Part shown: positions 17,422-26,966 of the stretch, one piece after another
How the letters are laid out: every line of letters starts with the position of its first letter
How positions within the stretch are numbered: the stretch's first letter is position 1
Origin: Paenibacillus sp. FSL H7-0737
GTDB lineage: Bacteria > Bacillota > Bacilli > Paenibacillales > Paenibacillaceae
NCBI RefSeq assembly: GCF_000758545.1
Contig: NZ_CP009279.1
Span: 4,154,001 to 4,218,000, forward strand
Direction: 5' to 3'
DNA length: 64,000 nucleotides
Notes under the pieces: generated by a model
Database searches by the model: none
Seen by the model: the letters and a program-made list of their open reading frames with translations, nothing else
Told to the model about the DNA's origin: nothing
Made by a program: the position numbers and the translations under genes

Positions 17422-18753
17422 TTATTTAACGGCTTGCACTAGCCTTGGAGCAATTTCTTGCAAAGGCAGTACATATTTGACGCACTGCAATTCCACCGCA
17501 GATCGCGGCATCCCGTAAACGACACAGGTCTCTTCACTTTCAGCAAATGTTGAGGTAACCCCTGAGTCATAGAGAGATTTCATCATCCTAGCACCATCAC
17601 TACCCATCCCTGTCATCAGCAACACGTGCCGATCTAGAGATGTGAGTGGAAGCAATGATTCGAATAAAACATCCACTGAAGGTCGGTGGCCATTTCGCGC
17701 CTCCTCCTTCGTGAGTACAACTGCATATTGCCCTTTAGATGTTGGGGTAACCTGTAAATGATAGCCTCCAGGCGCAATGTAGGCTGCTCCTTTTCGTAAT
17801 ATCATCCCCTGCTCTGCTTCTAACACTTCTAGCGGACTGAATGTATTCAGACGCTGGGCTAGTGATTTCGTAAAGTTAGGCGGCATATGCTGCACAATGA
17901 CAATAGGAGCTGGAAAATCCGCTGGAATTTTCTCCAGGAGTACCTTCAGTGCACGAGGTCCGCCTGTAGAACAACCGACAGCAACTAATTTGTGCAAATT
18001 CTCGCTACCAACCATTCGATCCGGAGTAAGTCCCGGAGACTCAGTAGATACCTCCACTAAAGACTCTATCACCGGTTTGGGCGGAAATGGTTTATTCTCT
18101 ACTTTAGTCTTTGGTTTAGACTTTTCGATTAACGGTGTTTTAGCAGAGATGATTGGTTTGGTTGCTTTTTTAGGGATAGTACTATCTACTGGCTGTTTCC
18201 CCCGAGGTTTTCTCATTTCTTCATCTTTGAGAGAAGATTTAAGTGCTGCCTTGGATTTGTCCGGTAACAATCTCGGTGCAGTCGGCAGTAATGGCTCTAA
18301 AGGCGTGATTTCAGGCATCCTAAAAGCAGATGCTCGTGCTTCACGTTGCTCTCGAGCCAACATAGCTTCTTTCATTTGCTCTCTTAGGGATTCCCCTACG
18401 CCCGTTATATCCTGGGAATTTGATATTGAAGGTTTACGAATGAAATCAAAAGCGCCCCATTCCAGTGCAAGAATGGTTTCCTTCATACCCTCTTCATTGA
18501 TGCCTGACAGCATAATCACTGGCAGCGGATCTGACGCCATTATTATTTTCAGCGCTTCCAGGCCGTTCATCTCCGGCATTTCCACATCCATAGTAACTAG
18601 ATCCGGCCGAAGTTTATTTATTTTCTCGATAGCCTCGCGACCATTTGTGGCTGTTGCCGTCACCTGAAAGTCAGCGTCATTTTCAATTAAATCGGAAATG
18701 ATCTTGCGCATAAATGCAGAATCATCAACAACCAAAACTTTATATGGCTTCAT
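17422..18753 (-). CDS. cheB: Chemotaxis response regulator/methylesterase CheB
   Basis: Demethylates receptor glutamates when phosphorylated. The N-terminal receiver domain has DD at 10-11 and the phospho-acceptor Asp56 in VTMDVEMPEMNG. The C-terminal esterase has the catalytic serine in GCSTGGPRA, a histidine in VQHMPP and an aspartate in MTGMGSDG. At 443 residues it is about 85 longer than Bacillus CheB because of a Lys/Pro-rich linker (about 150-255). Confidence 0.96.
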   Translation of the reverse strand: MKPYKVLVVDDSAFMRKIISDLIENDADFQVTATATNGREAIEKINKLRPDLVTMDVEMPEMNGLEALKIIMASDPLPVIMLSGINEEGMKETILALEWGAFDFIRKPSISNSQDITGVGESLREQMKEAMLAREQREARASAFRMPEITPLEPLLPTAPRLLPDKSKAALKSSLKDEEMRKPRGKQPVDSTIPKKATKPIISAKTPLIEKSKPKTKVENKPFPPKPVIESLVEVSTESPGLTPDRMVGSENLHKLVAVGCSTGGPRALKVLLEKIPADFPAPIVIVQHMPPNFTKSLAQRLNTFSPLEVLEAEQGMILRKGAAYIAPGGYHLQVTPTSKGQYAVVLTKEEARNGHRPSVDVLFESLLPLTSLDRHVLLMTGMGSDGARMMKSLYDSGVTSTFAESEETCVVYGMPRSAVELQCVKYVLPLQEIAPRLVQAVK

Positions 18754-18786
18754 ATCATTTCCACCTCTGTTCCAGATTCAGAACAA

Positions 18787-19668
18787 TTATTTACTTCGCT
18801 TTAACCATTTATGGATAAAGCCTTTTATGCCTTGAACTTTTGTTTCTTTTTTACCATCTATGGTCAAATAACTTAGGGCTAGCCGATGTATATCTTTTGC
18901 AGCAACACTGTTTGGAAAAGCCAATGAAAATGGCGTCTGCCTTTTGACAGCCTGCACTACATGGGCATCTGAGCTTATATGACCAAGATAGGAAACATCT
19001 AATTGCAAAAAACGACTGGCCGCCATACGGATCTTATCACTTGTCACTGATGCTTCTCTCTCATCACCCGCTTGATTCACGATCAGTTTAAAAGAAATAT
19101 CCGGATATGTCCGATTCACAACCTTCATTAATGCGTAAGCGTCTGTTATAGCAGTTGGCTCTGGTGTTGTAACTACTAGGCAATCGTCCGCAGAGGTTAT
19201 AAACTTCATCGTTTCCTTAGATAATCCAGCACCTGTATCGAACAAAATATAATCCATGCTGTCCGCAATAAGGGCTATCTGGGCTGTGAAATAATTAAGG
19301 TCCGATTCCGAAAGAGAAAATAACTCATCCATGCCCGATCCACCAGCTATAAAAGGAAGCCCGTTCGGTCCTAACTGAATAATCTGCTCAATATCCGCTT
19401 CTCTTTTTAACAGATGATATAGGTTATACTTCGCCGACACGCCCATTAACACGTCTATGTTAGCCATGCCAATATCTGCATCGAACAGCAATACTCTCTT
19501 TCCCATTGCTTTTAAAGTTAAAGCGAAATTAAGTGTAAAATTCGATTTCCCTACGCCACCTTTACCACTACAAACAGTAATGATACGGGCGGATGTTTCC
19601 CCTTTTTCAGCTAGTTTAGGCTCCTGACTGGATACAAGCTGTCTCAAGGATTGTGCCTGATCCATCAT
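18787..19668 (-). CDS. flhG: Flagellar number regulator FlhG (MinD-like ATPase, YlxH)
   Basis: ParA/MinD-type ATPase that stimulates the FlhF GTPase and controls flagellar number and placement. The deviant Walker A SGKGGVGKSNFTLN and the switch DADIGMANID are visible. At 293 residues it is of normal length. Its ATG overlaps the flhF stop codon (ATGA), typical of the flhF-flhG pair. Confidence 0.95.
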   Translation of the reverse strand: MMDQAQSLRQLVSSQEPKLAEKGETSARIITVCSGKGGVGKSNFTLNFALTLKAMGKRVLLFDADIGMANIDVLMGVSAKYNLYHLLKREADIEQIIQLGPNGLPFIAGGSGMDELFSLSESDLNYFTAQIALIADSMDYILFDTGAGLSKETMKFITSADDCLVVTTPEPTAITDAYALMKVVNRTYPDISFKLIVNQAGDEREASVTSDKIRMAASRFLQLDVSYLGHISSDAHVVQAVKRQTPFSLAFPNSVAAKDIHRLALSYLTIDGKKETKVQGIKGFIHKWLKRSK

Positions 19669-21026
19669 GATTCACCTGTTCCAAGAAGCATCTCACTAAG
19701 TTGTTCTTTGGAAGCCATCAATAAATCGTCAGGTACATTTTGACCATTGGTCATATAAGATAATGTGAGAGGGAAATCATTCAGGACGTTAAAGAGTGGT
19801 CCATAACTTCCCGTCTCATCTAGCTTGGTAAAAATAACTTTATCCAGCTTGTACCTGCCGAAATGCTCGGCAATCAATTTCATATCACGGCTTTTCGAAG
19901 TTAAGCTGAGTACAAGATAGGTCTCACTTCTTAATTCCTTCGCAAGCAAGCTTTGCAGTTCTGCTACAAGCATATCATTACGATAATTCCGTCCCGCTGT
20001 ATCCATAATTACAAGATCACAACTCTCCAATCGAAAGAGTGCTCTTTGTAAATCTCCTGGAGATTGTACAACCTCTAGCGGAACATTCAGGATAGCTGCG
20101 TATGTACGCAACTGCTCCACAGCTGAAATTCGATACGTATCAGAGGTGATAAAACCAACCTTGCGTCCGTTTTTGAATAGCTGTTCAGCCGCAAGCTTGG
20201 CTATGGTAGTAGTTTTTCCTACTCCTGTGGGCCCTGCAATATATACGATTTGGGTATCAGGTGCAATTCCATCAGCGATTCGCCCTGACAGGAATCCATC
20301 GAGCTGTTCTTTTAAGGACTCCTGAAATTTCTCAGGTCCCCAAGTACGCCCTTCATCCGCCCAACGTTCGGAAATATTACTGATCCACTCCTCAACAAGT
20401 ACAGTATCCATCTCCTGCTCAATCAAAAGATCTCTAAGCTGCTGGAGACTATCCGGTAATTCTCTTGCCCCTGAAGACTGCCTCGCGATTCGTTCCATCC
20501 AAAGCTTCATATCTCTAATTTCACGAAGAACATCATTCTCCAGCGCCGAGGCAACCTCTGGCGTTTGATCTAACCCTAAAGATTCATATAAGGTTGATAC
20601 AGAGGTAGTTTCATCTGGATTGGATTCAAGAGATTTCTGATCAGGCTCTGGATGTTTGGTTATCGATTCTTTTACATCAATAGCTTCCGACAAGGCAGCG
20701 GCGATTTCCGCAAAGGACCGAGGCTCTTCCGGCTTTTCCAACGTTACAGTAGAAGCAGATGATGAAGATGAAGCTTTTTGGTAAGCTTGCGGGACAGCGC
20801 TGCGCGGAATGTTCATCGCAGGCTTCACAGGCTTTTCAGGAGCACTCTCCTTTTGAGCTTTTTCAACAGCCGCTACTACCTCTATTTTTTTCTTTTTAAA
20901 CAATCCTAAAAATCCGCCAATCTTAATTTCTTTAGTACTTAAAATTACTGCCTCGCTTCCAAGCTCACTACGAATGGAATGCATGGCGTCAGGCATCGTA
21001 TCGACCACATAACGCTTCACTCTCAT
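19665..21026 (-). CDS. flhF: Flagellar SRP-type GTPase FlhF
   Basis: Determines where flagella form. An N-terminal region with MRVKRYVVDTMPDAMHSIR is followed by a variable, probably disordered segment (about 65-150) and the NG domain with G1 [16 protein letters not shown]3 DTAGRNYRND and G4 TKLDETGSYG. 453 residues, longer than the 366 in Bacillus subtilis because of the middle segment. It overlaps the flhA stop by ATGA. Confidence 0.96.
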   Translation of the reverse strand: MRVKRYVVDTMPDAMHSIRSELGSEAVILSTKEIKIGGFLGLFKKKKIEVVAAVEKAQKESAPEKPVKPAMNIPRSAVPQAYQKASSSSSASTVTLEKPEEPRSFAEIAAALSEAIDVKESITKHPEPDQKSLESNPDETTSVSTLYESLGLDQTPEVASALENDVLREIRDMKLWMERIARQSSGARELPDSLQQLRDLLIEQEMDTVLVEEWISNISERWADEGRTWGPEKFQESLKEQLDGFLSGRIADGIAPDTQIVYIAGPTGVGKTTTIAKLAAEQLFKNGRKVGFITSDTYRISAVEQLRTYAAILNVPLEVVQSPGDLQRALFRLESCDLVIMDTAGRNYRNDMLVAELQSLLAKELRSETYLVLSLTSKSRDMKLIAEHFGRYKLDKVIFTKLDETGSYGPLFNVLNDFPLTLSYMTNGQNVPDDLLMASKEQLSEMLLGTGES

Positions 21027-23056
21027 AAATTCACCACTCCGACGCTTTGTATTTCAATGTTAGGTTCTAGTTCGCTATAAGACAGTACAGGAATATCCTG
21101 CATTGTCCGTTCAATCACCTGCCGCAAATACATACGAATGGTTGGTGATGTGAGTACAATGGGCTGTTGTCCTGACTGCAGCAGTCGATTGATCTGTTCA
21201 CTTAACCGCTGATAGATCGTTTGAGTCGATGCTGGATCCAATGCCAAATAACTGCCCTGTTCAGATTGCTGCACACTCTCAGAAATTTTCTTCTCTAGGT
21301 TAGGTCCTACCGTAATAACTTTCAGAGTCTCTCCAACTTGCGAGAATTGCTGAGTAATCTGTCTGGACAAGGATTGACGAACATATTCGGTAAGAATATC
21401 AGGATCCTTGGTGTACGTCCCGTAATCCGCCAACGTCTCAAAAATAGTAACCAAATCCCTGATCGATATTTTCTCGCGCAGCAGCTTGGCAAGTACCTTT
21501 TGCACATCCCCAATCGCTAATACCGAAGGAATAAGATCATCAACAAGCACTGGATAATTGTCTCTTAGGTTATCCACCAACATCTTAGTTTCTTGTCGTC
21601 CTAACAACTCATGTCCATAACGCTTAATCAGCTCCGTCAAATGAGTTGCAACAACGGATGGTGGATCTACCACGGTATAACCTGACAATTCAGCCCGCTC
21701 TTTAACCGATTCGTCAATCCACAACGCTGGAAGTCCAAAAGATGGTTCAATGGTCTCAATACCGTTTATAGATTCATCATCATAGCCTGGACTCATGGCT
21801 AAGTAGTGATTAAGTAATAATTCACCGCCGCCGACAGTATTTCCTTTAATTTTTATGACATATTCATTCGGTTTTAGTTGAATATTGTCGCGAATGCGAA
21901 TAACAGGCACTACAAGACCCATTTCAAGTGCACATTGCCGTCGAATCATGATGATACGATCTAGTAAATCTCCACCCTGACCTGTATCTGCCAAAGGTAT
22001 AAGACCGTAGCCGAACTCGAATTCAATAGGATCTACAGAGAGTAAATTAATTACACTTTCCGGACTTCGTACCTCTTCAATCTGTTTCTCTTCAACAAGC
22101 TGCTCTTCGGCAATCTGTTTTCGATTTAAATTTTGTCCCATACTATAGGCTGCAAAAGCCAGCAAACCAGCTAGCGGGAGCGTAGTAATCATATGTATAG
22201 GTGTAAAGAGACCTAGAAAAGCAACAGTAACTGCAACAATATATAATAACTTTGGATAGGAGAGTAACTGCCCTGTTAATTCTTCTGCCAGATTACCTTC
22301 CGATGAAGCTCTAGTAACGATAAGACCTGCTGCAGTCGAAATGAGCAAAGCAGGAATCTGGCTGACTAGACCATCCCCGATCGTCAATACGGAATAAGTA
22401 GATAACGCAGTGGAGAAATCCATTCCATGCACAACCATACCGATAATAAATCCACCAATAAGATTGATTAACAGGATAATGATACTCGCAATCGCGTCTC
22501 CTTTAACGAATTTACTCGCACCATCCATGGCTCCGAAAAAATCCGCTTCCCGTTCAACATTGCGGCGACGCTCACGTGCCTGTGTTTCATTAATCATGCC
22601 TGCGTTAAGATCGGCATCAATACTCATCTGCTTGCCGGGCATCGCATCCAAGGTAAATCTCGCCCCTACCTCAGCTACACGCTCTGAACCTTTAGTAATA
22701 ACAATAAACTGAACCACTACCAAAATCAGAAACACGATAAATCCAACGGCAATTTGTCCACCGGCGATCCAGCTTCCGAAAGTAGATACCACGGAACCGG
22801 CATCTGCGTAAGTCAGGATCAATTTCGTTGTCGAAATGTTTAGTGACAGACGAAACAATGTCGTAACAAGCAATAATGAAGGAAAAATTGAAAATTCGAG
22901 CGCATTCTTCGTGTTCATAGCAACTAATATGATAATTAATGCTATAGAAATATTAATAACTAGCAAAACGTCCAAAAGCCAGGACGGGATAGGCAGAATC
23001 ATCATAAGCACAATACCGATGATGCCTAGCAAAACTGTTAAATCTTTAGCTTTCAA
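21023..23056 (-). CDS. flhA: Flagellar export gate protein FlhA
   Basis: Core of the proton-driven export gate. The N-terminal half has about eight membrane segments and the family (FHIPEP) loop with FTLDAMPGKQMSIDADL. The C-terminal half is the cytosolic chaperone- and substrate-docking domain. At 677 residues the length is typical. The start is TTG after a G-rich site. It is followed by flhF and preceded by flhB with 17 bp between. Confidence 0.97.
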   Translation of the reverse strand: MKAKDLTVLLGIIGIVLMMILPIPSWLLDVLLVINISIALIIILVAMNTKNALEFSIFPSLLLVTTLFRLSLNISTTKLILTYADAGSVVSTFGSWIAGGQIAVGFIVFLILVVVQFIVITKGSERVAEVGARFTLDAMPGKQMSIDADLNAGMINETQARERRRNVEREADFFGAMDGASKFVKGDAIASIIILLINLIGGFIIGMVVHGMDFSTALSTYSVLTIGDGLVSQIPALLISTAAGLIVTRASSEGNLAEELTGQLLSYPKLLYIVAVTVAFLGLFTPIHMITTLPLAGLLAFAAYSMGQNLNRKQIAEEQLVEEKQIEEVRSPESVINLLSVDPIEFEFGYGLIPLADTGQGGDLLDRIIMIRRQCALEMGLVVPVIRIRDNIQLKPNEYVIKIKGNTVGGGELLLNHYLAMSPGYDDESINGIETIEPSFGLPALWIDESVKERAELSGYTVVDPPSVVATHLTELIKRYGHELLGRQETKMLVDNLRDNYPVLVDDLIPSVLAIGDVQKVLAKLLREKISIRDLVTIFETLADYGTYTKDPDILTEYVRQSLSRQITQQFSQVGETLKVITVGPNLEKKISESVQQSEQGSYLALDPASTQTIYQRLSEQINRLLQSGQQPIVLTSPTIRMYLRQVIERTMQDIPVLSYSELEPNIEIQSVGVVNL

Positions 23057-23073
23057 TGTCCTAACCCCCCGCC

Positions 23074-24168
23074 TTATTTCCTCTTACCTTTAAGTTTATA
23101 TACATATGCCAGCACTTCAGCTACAGCCTGAAACAGATCATTTGGAACGACATCTCCAATTTCTGCTCTTTGGAATAATGCCCGTGCCAGCGGTTTGTTT
23201 TCCATAGTCACGACGCCATGTTCTTTAGCCAGCTCCCGTATACGAAGTGCTACATAATCCTGCCCTTTTGCAATAATCTGTGGCGCCTCCATTTTGGAAC
23301 CATCATATTTTAGCGCAACAGCAAAGTGAGTTGGATTTGTAATAATTACATCCGCGTTAGGAACTTCCTGCATCATACGCTGCATGGCCATTCTGCGTTG
23401 GCGTTCCCTGATCTTACCTTTAATTAGAGGGTCACCCTCCATTTTTTTGTATTCATCCTTGATATCCTGCTTAGACATTTTCAGGCTTTTTTCATGCTCG
23501 TACTTCTGATACATAAAATCTAGAAAAGCCATAATTAGCAGGGCAACCCCGATTTTCAAACCAAGACTCATCGTCAGCTTGGCCGCAAACTTAAAAATTC
23601 CCTCCGCACTGATATGCGACAGGGATGCAAAGTTCTTCTTTTCTCCCCATAATGTGCTATATACCAGATAAGAAATAATTAGAAGCTTAAATATTGATTT
23701 CAGGAATTCTACAAACGAACGCATAGAGAAAATATTTTTGAATCCTTTTATCGGATTAATCTTACTGAATTTAGGAGTAATCCCCTCTCCTGTAGCCATA
23801 AAGCCCACCTGCGCCAAGTTGGAAACAAGTGCCATAACAAACGTAATTCCAAGTAATGGAGCTAGCAAAATCAAGATTTGCAAGCCATACTGATTAAATA
23901 GCAGCGTTATATTCTCAGGCGTAACGTCCAGCATCATTCGATTCTGAAATACGTCCGTGTATAGCTTCATAAAACGCTCTTTCATAAAACCACCAAACAT
24001 CATCAAGCTAACTACCGCAGCTAGCAATACAACCGCACCAGACAGCTCAGCACTTTTGGCTACTTGGCCTTTTTTACGAGCATCCTGCCGTTTCTTCGGG
24101 GTTGCTTTTTCCGTCTTTTCACCGGCGAAGAGTTGAAGATCTAGTCTATAACGCTTCGTCTTAGGCAT
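23074..24168 (-). CDS. flhB: Flagellar export gate/substrate-specificity protein FlhB
   Basis: Switches export from hook to filament substrates. Four membrane segments are followed by a cytosolic domain with the autocleavage motif NPTH in IITNPTHFAVALKYD near residue 275. 364 residues, standard for the family. A second, C-terminal-only FlhB paralogue (ylqH) is encoded at 55418-55726 in this window. Confidence 0.97.
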   Translation of the reverse strand: MPKTKRYRLDLQLFAGEKTEKATPKKRQDARKKGQVAKSAELSGAVVLLAAVVSLMMFGGFMKERFMKLYTDVFQNRMMLDVTPENITLLFNQYGLQILILLAPLLGITFVMALVSNLAQVGFMATGEGITPKFSKINPIKGFKNIFSMRSFVEFLKSIFKLLIISYLVYSTLWGEKKNFASLSHISAEGIFKFAAKLTMSLGLKIGVALLIMAFLDFMYQKYEHEKSLKMSKQDIKDEYKKMEGDPLIKGKIRERQRRMAMQRMMQEVPNADVIITNPTHFAVALKYDGSKMEAPQIIAKGQDYVALRIRELAKEHGVVTMENKPLARALFQRAEIGDVVPNDLFQAVAEVLAYVYKLKGKRK

Positions 24169-24190
24169 AATACTCTCCCCTTACGGTCAC

Positions 24191-24982
24191 CTACGGCTTC
24201 TTCCCCATGAGACCCAGTAAATTCTCCATGGATTCGAACATGATTTCGAAGAGATTCTGAAACAACACAGCCAGACCTGGCATCAGCACTAAAAGAAGTG
24301 CAATACCTATGATGATTTTTAGAGGAACCCCTATAACAAATACATTATATTGCGGAGCCGTTCTCGCTAAAAAAGCAAGACCAACATCGGTCAGAAACAG
24401 TGCAGTTACTAATGGAGCCGACATTTGAAACGCTAATACAAACGACTGCGCAAATGTTCGGACCAGAAACTCTGACAAACTACCATCAACCATGCGTAGA
24501 AATAAATCATTATTCATAGGAATCCATTTATAGCTGTACACAATGGCATCTAGTAAATGGTGATGTCCATTCATACTCAAAAACATTAGCAGGGCTATCA
24601 TATATTTGAAATTACCGAGAATAGGTGCTGACGTTCCTGTCATAGGATCAATGACGTTGGCAATACCGAAGCCAATCTGAATATCTATGAAAGAACCTGC
24701 TGTCTGAATCGCCATAAACATCAAATATCCAATGAAACCTAGCAATAAGCCTATTAATACTTCTCTCATAATAAGCAAAATATAACTAAAATCCTGCGGA
24801 ATAGTAATCCCTGTTCCATTAGCACTAAAGACTACCAATGCTACAAAAAAAGATATGCCAATCTTAAAAGTTGTCGGTACCCCTTGAGAAGAAAATACAG
24901 GAACGACAACAAAAAAGGCTGTAATTCGACAAAAAATAAGCAAAAAGACGGGTAAACTTTGCAATAAGGTATCCATGTTCAT
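24191..24982 (-). CDS. fliR: Flagellar export gate protein FliR
   Basis: Membrane component of the FliPQR export channel, 263 residues with about six hydrophobic segments. The family motif LRTFAQSF-like region (FLVRTFAQSFVLAFQMSAP) is recognisable near residues 168-186. There is little ribosome-binding signal before the first ATG, and it starts three bases after fliQ ends, so it is probably coupled to fliQ. Confidence 0.95.
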   Translation of the reverse strand: MNMDTLLQSLPVFLLIFCRITAFFVVVPVFSSQGVPTTFKIGISFFVALVVFSANGTGITIPQDFSYILLIMREVLIGLLLGFIGYLMFMAIQTAGSFIDIQIGFGIANVIDPMTGTSAPILGNFKYMIALLMFLSMNGHHHLLDAIVYSYKWIPMNNDLFLRMVDGSLSEFLVRTFAQSFVLAFQMSAPLVTALFLTDVGLAFLARTAPQYNVFVIGVPLKIIIGIALLLVLMPGLAVLFQNLFEIMFESMENLLGLMGKKP

Positions 24983-24985
24983 TGG

Positions 24986-25255
24986 TTAACCAATATACAT
25001 ATAGAGACTGCCTAGAATTTGGCTAGTAAAGTCAATTAGCTTCGTGATGATCCACGGTCCAAATAGCAATAAAGCCAGCAGTACTGCGACGATTTTTGGA
25101 ACAAACGCTAGCGTCTGTTCCTGAATCTGTGTCGTAGCTTGAAAGATACTGATTATTAGCCCTACCACCAGACCAAGAATCAGCATGGGAGCGCTGACTT
25201 CCAGCACTAAATATACGGCTTGGCTTGCTAGACCGATAATAAACTCCGTACTCAA
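24986..25255 (-). CDS. fliQ: Flagellar export gate protein FliQ
   Basis: 89 residues with two membrane helices, typical of the small FliQ subunit of the export channel; the motif FQATTQIQEQTLAFVPK is characteristic. The start is TTG eight bases after GGAGG. It lies between fliP and fliR as in other flagellar operons. Confidence 0.95.
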   Translation of the reverse strand: MSTEFIIGLASQAVYLVLEVSAPMLILGLVVGLIISIFQATTQIQEQTLAFVPKIVAVLLALLLFGPWIITKLIDFTSQILGSLYMYIG

Positions 25256-25276
25256 TCCTCATGCCTCCTCTTAAGG

Positions 25277-26041
25277 TCAGGTGTTAAAACTAAGAAGTAG
25301 TGATTTAATGACTAAGTACCAGCCGTCTACCAGTACAAAGAGCATAATTTTAAAAGGTAATGAAATCATGACCGGGGGAAGCATCATCATCCCCATAGCC
25401 ATCAGCGTACTCGCCACAACAATATCAATAATCAGAAATGGAATGAAAATTAAGAAGCCCATTGTAAAAGCTTTTTTCAATTCTCCAATTGCGAAAGCTG
25501 GCACCATCACCGTCAGTGGAATATCACTGTATGTAGCCGGTTTAGCCGATCCCGTATAACCGGTATATTTCATAAATAACAAAAGGTCTTTGGAATTGGT
25601 CTGTTTAAACATAAACTCTTTCATCGGATCAGCAGCTTTATCAAAAGCCTCAGTCTGGGTAATCGTCCCCTTCATATACGGCTGTAATGCCGTTTCATTC
25701 ACTTGCGCCAAAGTTGGCGACATAATGAACAGGGTCAGAAACAGAGCAAGCCCTACCAGCACCTGATTCGGAGGCATGGCCTGAGTACCAAGTGAGGTTC
25801 TAACAAAACCGAGCACGATTACAATTCTAGTAAAACTGGTCATAAGAACTAGAAACGCCGGAGCAATACTCAGAACCGTAACGAGAAGAAGAATCGATAT
25901 GGAACTGGTACCACCGCTTGAACCATCTTCATTACCGACCTGAATATTAACATTAGGTATAGGATCAGCATGTATCGGCCGCATCATAACTATACTAATG
26001 AACCCGAATAGCAGAATAGCAAGAATTAGCTTCTTTTTCAT
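25277..26041 (-). CDS. fliP: Flagellar export gate protein FliP
   Basis: Core channel subunit of the export gate. It has an N-terminal signal-like hydrophobic segment and family motifs LTSFTRIVIVLGFVRTSLG and DIPLTVMVPAFAIGELKKAF. 254 residues. Its ATG overlaps the fliO stop (ATGA). Confidence 0.96.
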   Translation of the reverse strand: MKKKLILAILLFGFISIVMMRPIHADPIPNVNIQVGNEDGSSGGTSSISILLLVTVLSIAPAFLVLMTSFTRIVIVLGFVRTSLGTQAMPPNQVLVGLALFLTLFIMSPTLAQVNETALQPYMKGTITQTEAFDKAADPMKEFMFKQTNSKDLLLFMKYTGYTGSAKPATYSDIPLTVMVPAFAIGELKKAFTMGFLIFIPFLIIDIVVASTLMAMGMMMLPPVMISLPFKIMLFVLVDGWYLVIKSLLLSFNT

Positions 26042-26565
26042 AAATTCCTCGACTCATCCTTAGTAACATCATCCCGTAACAGCTCTTCCATTTTCTCTTT
26101 TCGCTCTGGTGCAGAACGAAGCTTGGATTGCAGTGTCTCGTAAAAAGATGATGTTTCACTAAGCTCGATTTCTTCTGATGGAACCTCCCCACGCAGCTTA
26201 ACCTTAACCTTGGCAATAAGCGGTGCGAGAAAATTATTCTGGTTGGAGGACTGATCCTCAAATGCTGCAATGATCAAAGCCACCTCATCCGGATCAGTGA
26301 CTTTATCCAAGATGGATATGTTCTCACCAATCCCGATTAAGTAAAGGCTGCTTCCCAGTTCAATAACCTGCATCGACTTGTTAGGTCCCAGCCCTACAGC
26401 ACCAAGCGTTCGAATGGAGCGCCCGCTCATAAAGGTCTGATTACGACGTCCAAGAAAACGGATCAGCAGCACAATAAGTACAATGATTACCGCAAGGACA
26501 ATAATAACGTTAAGCAAATTCAGCAGGGTGTTATTGCTCCCGAGCGGTTCTGAATTGAGGGGCAT
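26038..26565 (-). CDS. fliO: Flagellar biosynthesis protein FliO
   Basis: Single-pass membrane protein that assists FliP assembly. One membrane segment (about 17-37) is followed by the conserved small beta domain with GLGPNKSMQVIELGSSLYLI. 175 residues, the short form common in Firmicutes. Located between cheY and fliP. Confidence 0.9.
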   Translation of the reverse strand: MPLNSEPLGSNNTLLNLLNVIIVLAVIIVLIVLLIRFLGRRNQTFMSGRSIRTLGAVGLGPNKSMQVIELGSSLYLIGIGENISILDKVTDPDEVALIIAAFEDQSSNQNNFLAPLIAKVKVKLRGEVPSEEIELSETSSFYETLQSKLRSAPERKEKMEELLRDDVTKDESRNL

Positions 26566-26574
26566 GTCTTTTTC

Positions 26575-26940
26575 CTACACACCCAACGTTTTGTTGATAG
26601 CTTCGATAACTCGGTCAGCTTGGAAAGGCTTCACAATAAAGTCTTTTGCTCCTGCTTGAATAGCATCGATAACCATAGCCTGCTGGCCCATGGCTGAACA
26701 CATGATGACCTTAGCAGCCGGATCTACCTTCTTGATTTCTTTCAGGGCGGCGATTCCGTCCATCTCAGGCATAGTTATATCCATCGTGATAAGGTCTGGA
26801 CGCAGTTCTTTAAATTTCTCTATAGCTTGAGAACCGTCCTGAGCTTCGCCCACTACTTCAAATCCGTTTTTCGACAAAATGTCACGGATCATCATTCTCA
26901 TAAATGCTGCATCGTCCACGATTAGAATTCGGTTAGCCAT
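26575..26940 (-). CDS. cheY: Chemotaxis response regulator CheY
   Basis: Single receiver domain that binds FliM when phosphorylated. Acidic pair DD at 9-10, phospho-acceptor Asp54 in ITMDITMPEMDG, and the conserved lysine in DFIVKPF. I chose the ATG at 26940 after GGGAGG, giving 121 residues. The longer frame to 26994 would run into the end of fliY. The position after fliY matches Bacillus. Confidence 0.97.
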   Translation of the reverse strand: MANRILIVDDAAFMRMMIRDILSKNGFEVVGEAQDGSQAIEKFKELRPDLITMDITMPEMDGIAALKEIKKVDPAAKVIMCSAMGQQAMVIDAIQAGAKDFIVKPFQADRVIEAINKTLGV

Positions 26941-26966
26941 TTTTACAAAATCCTCCCTAAGTATGC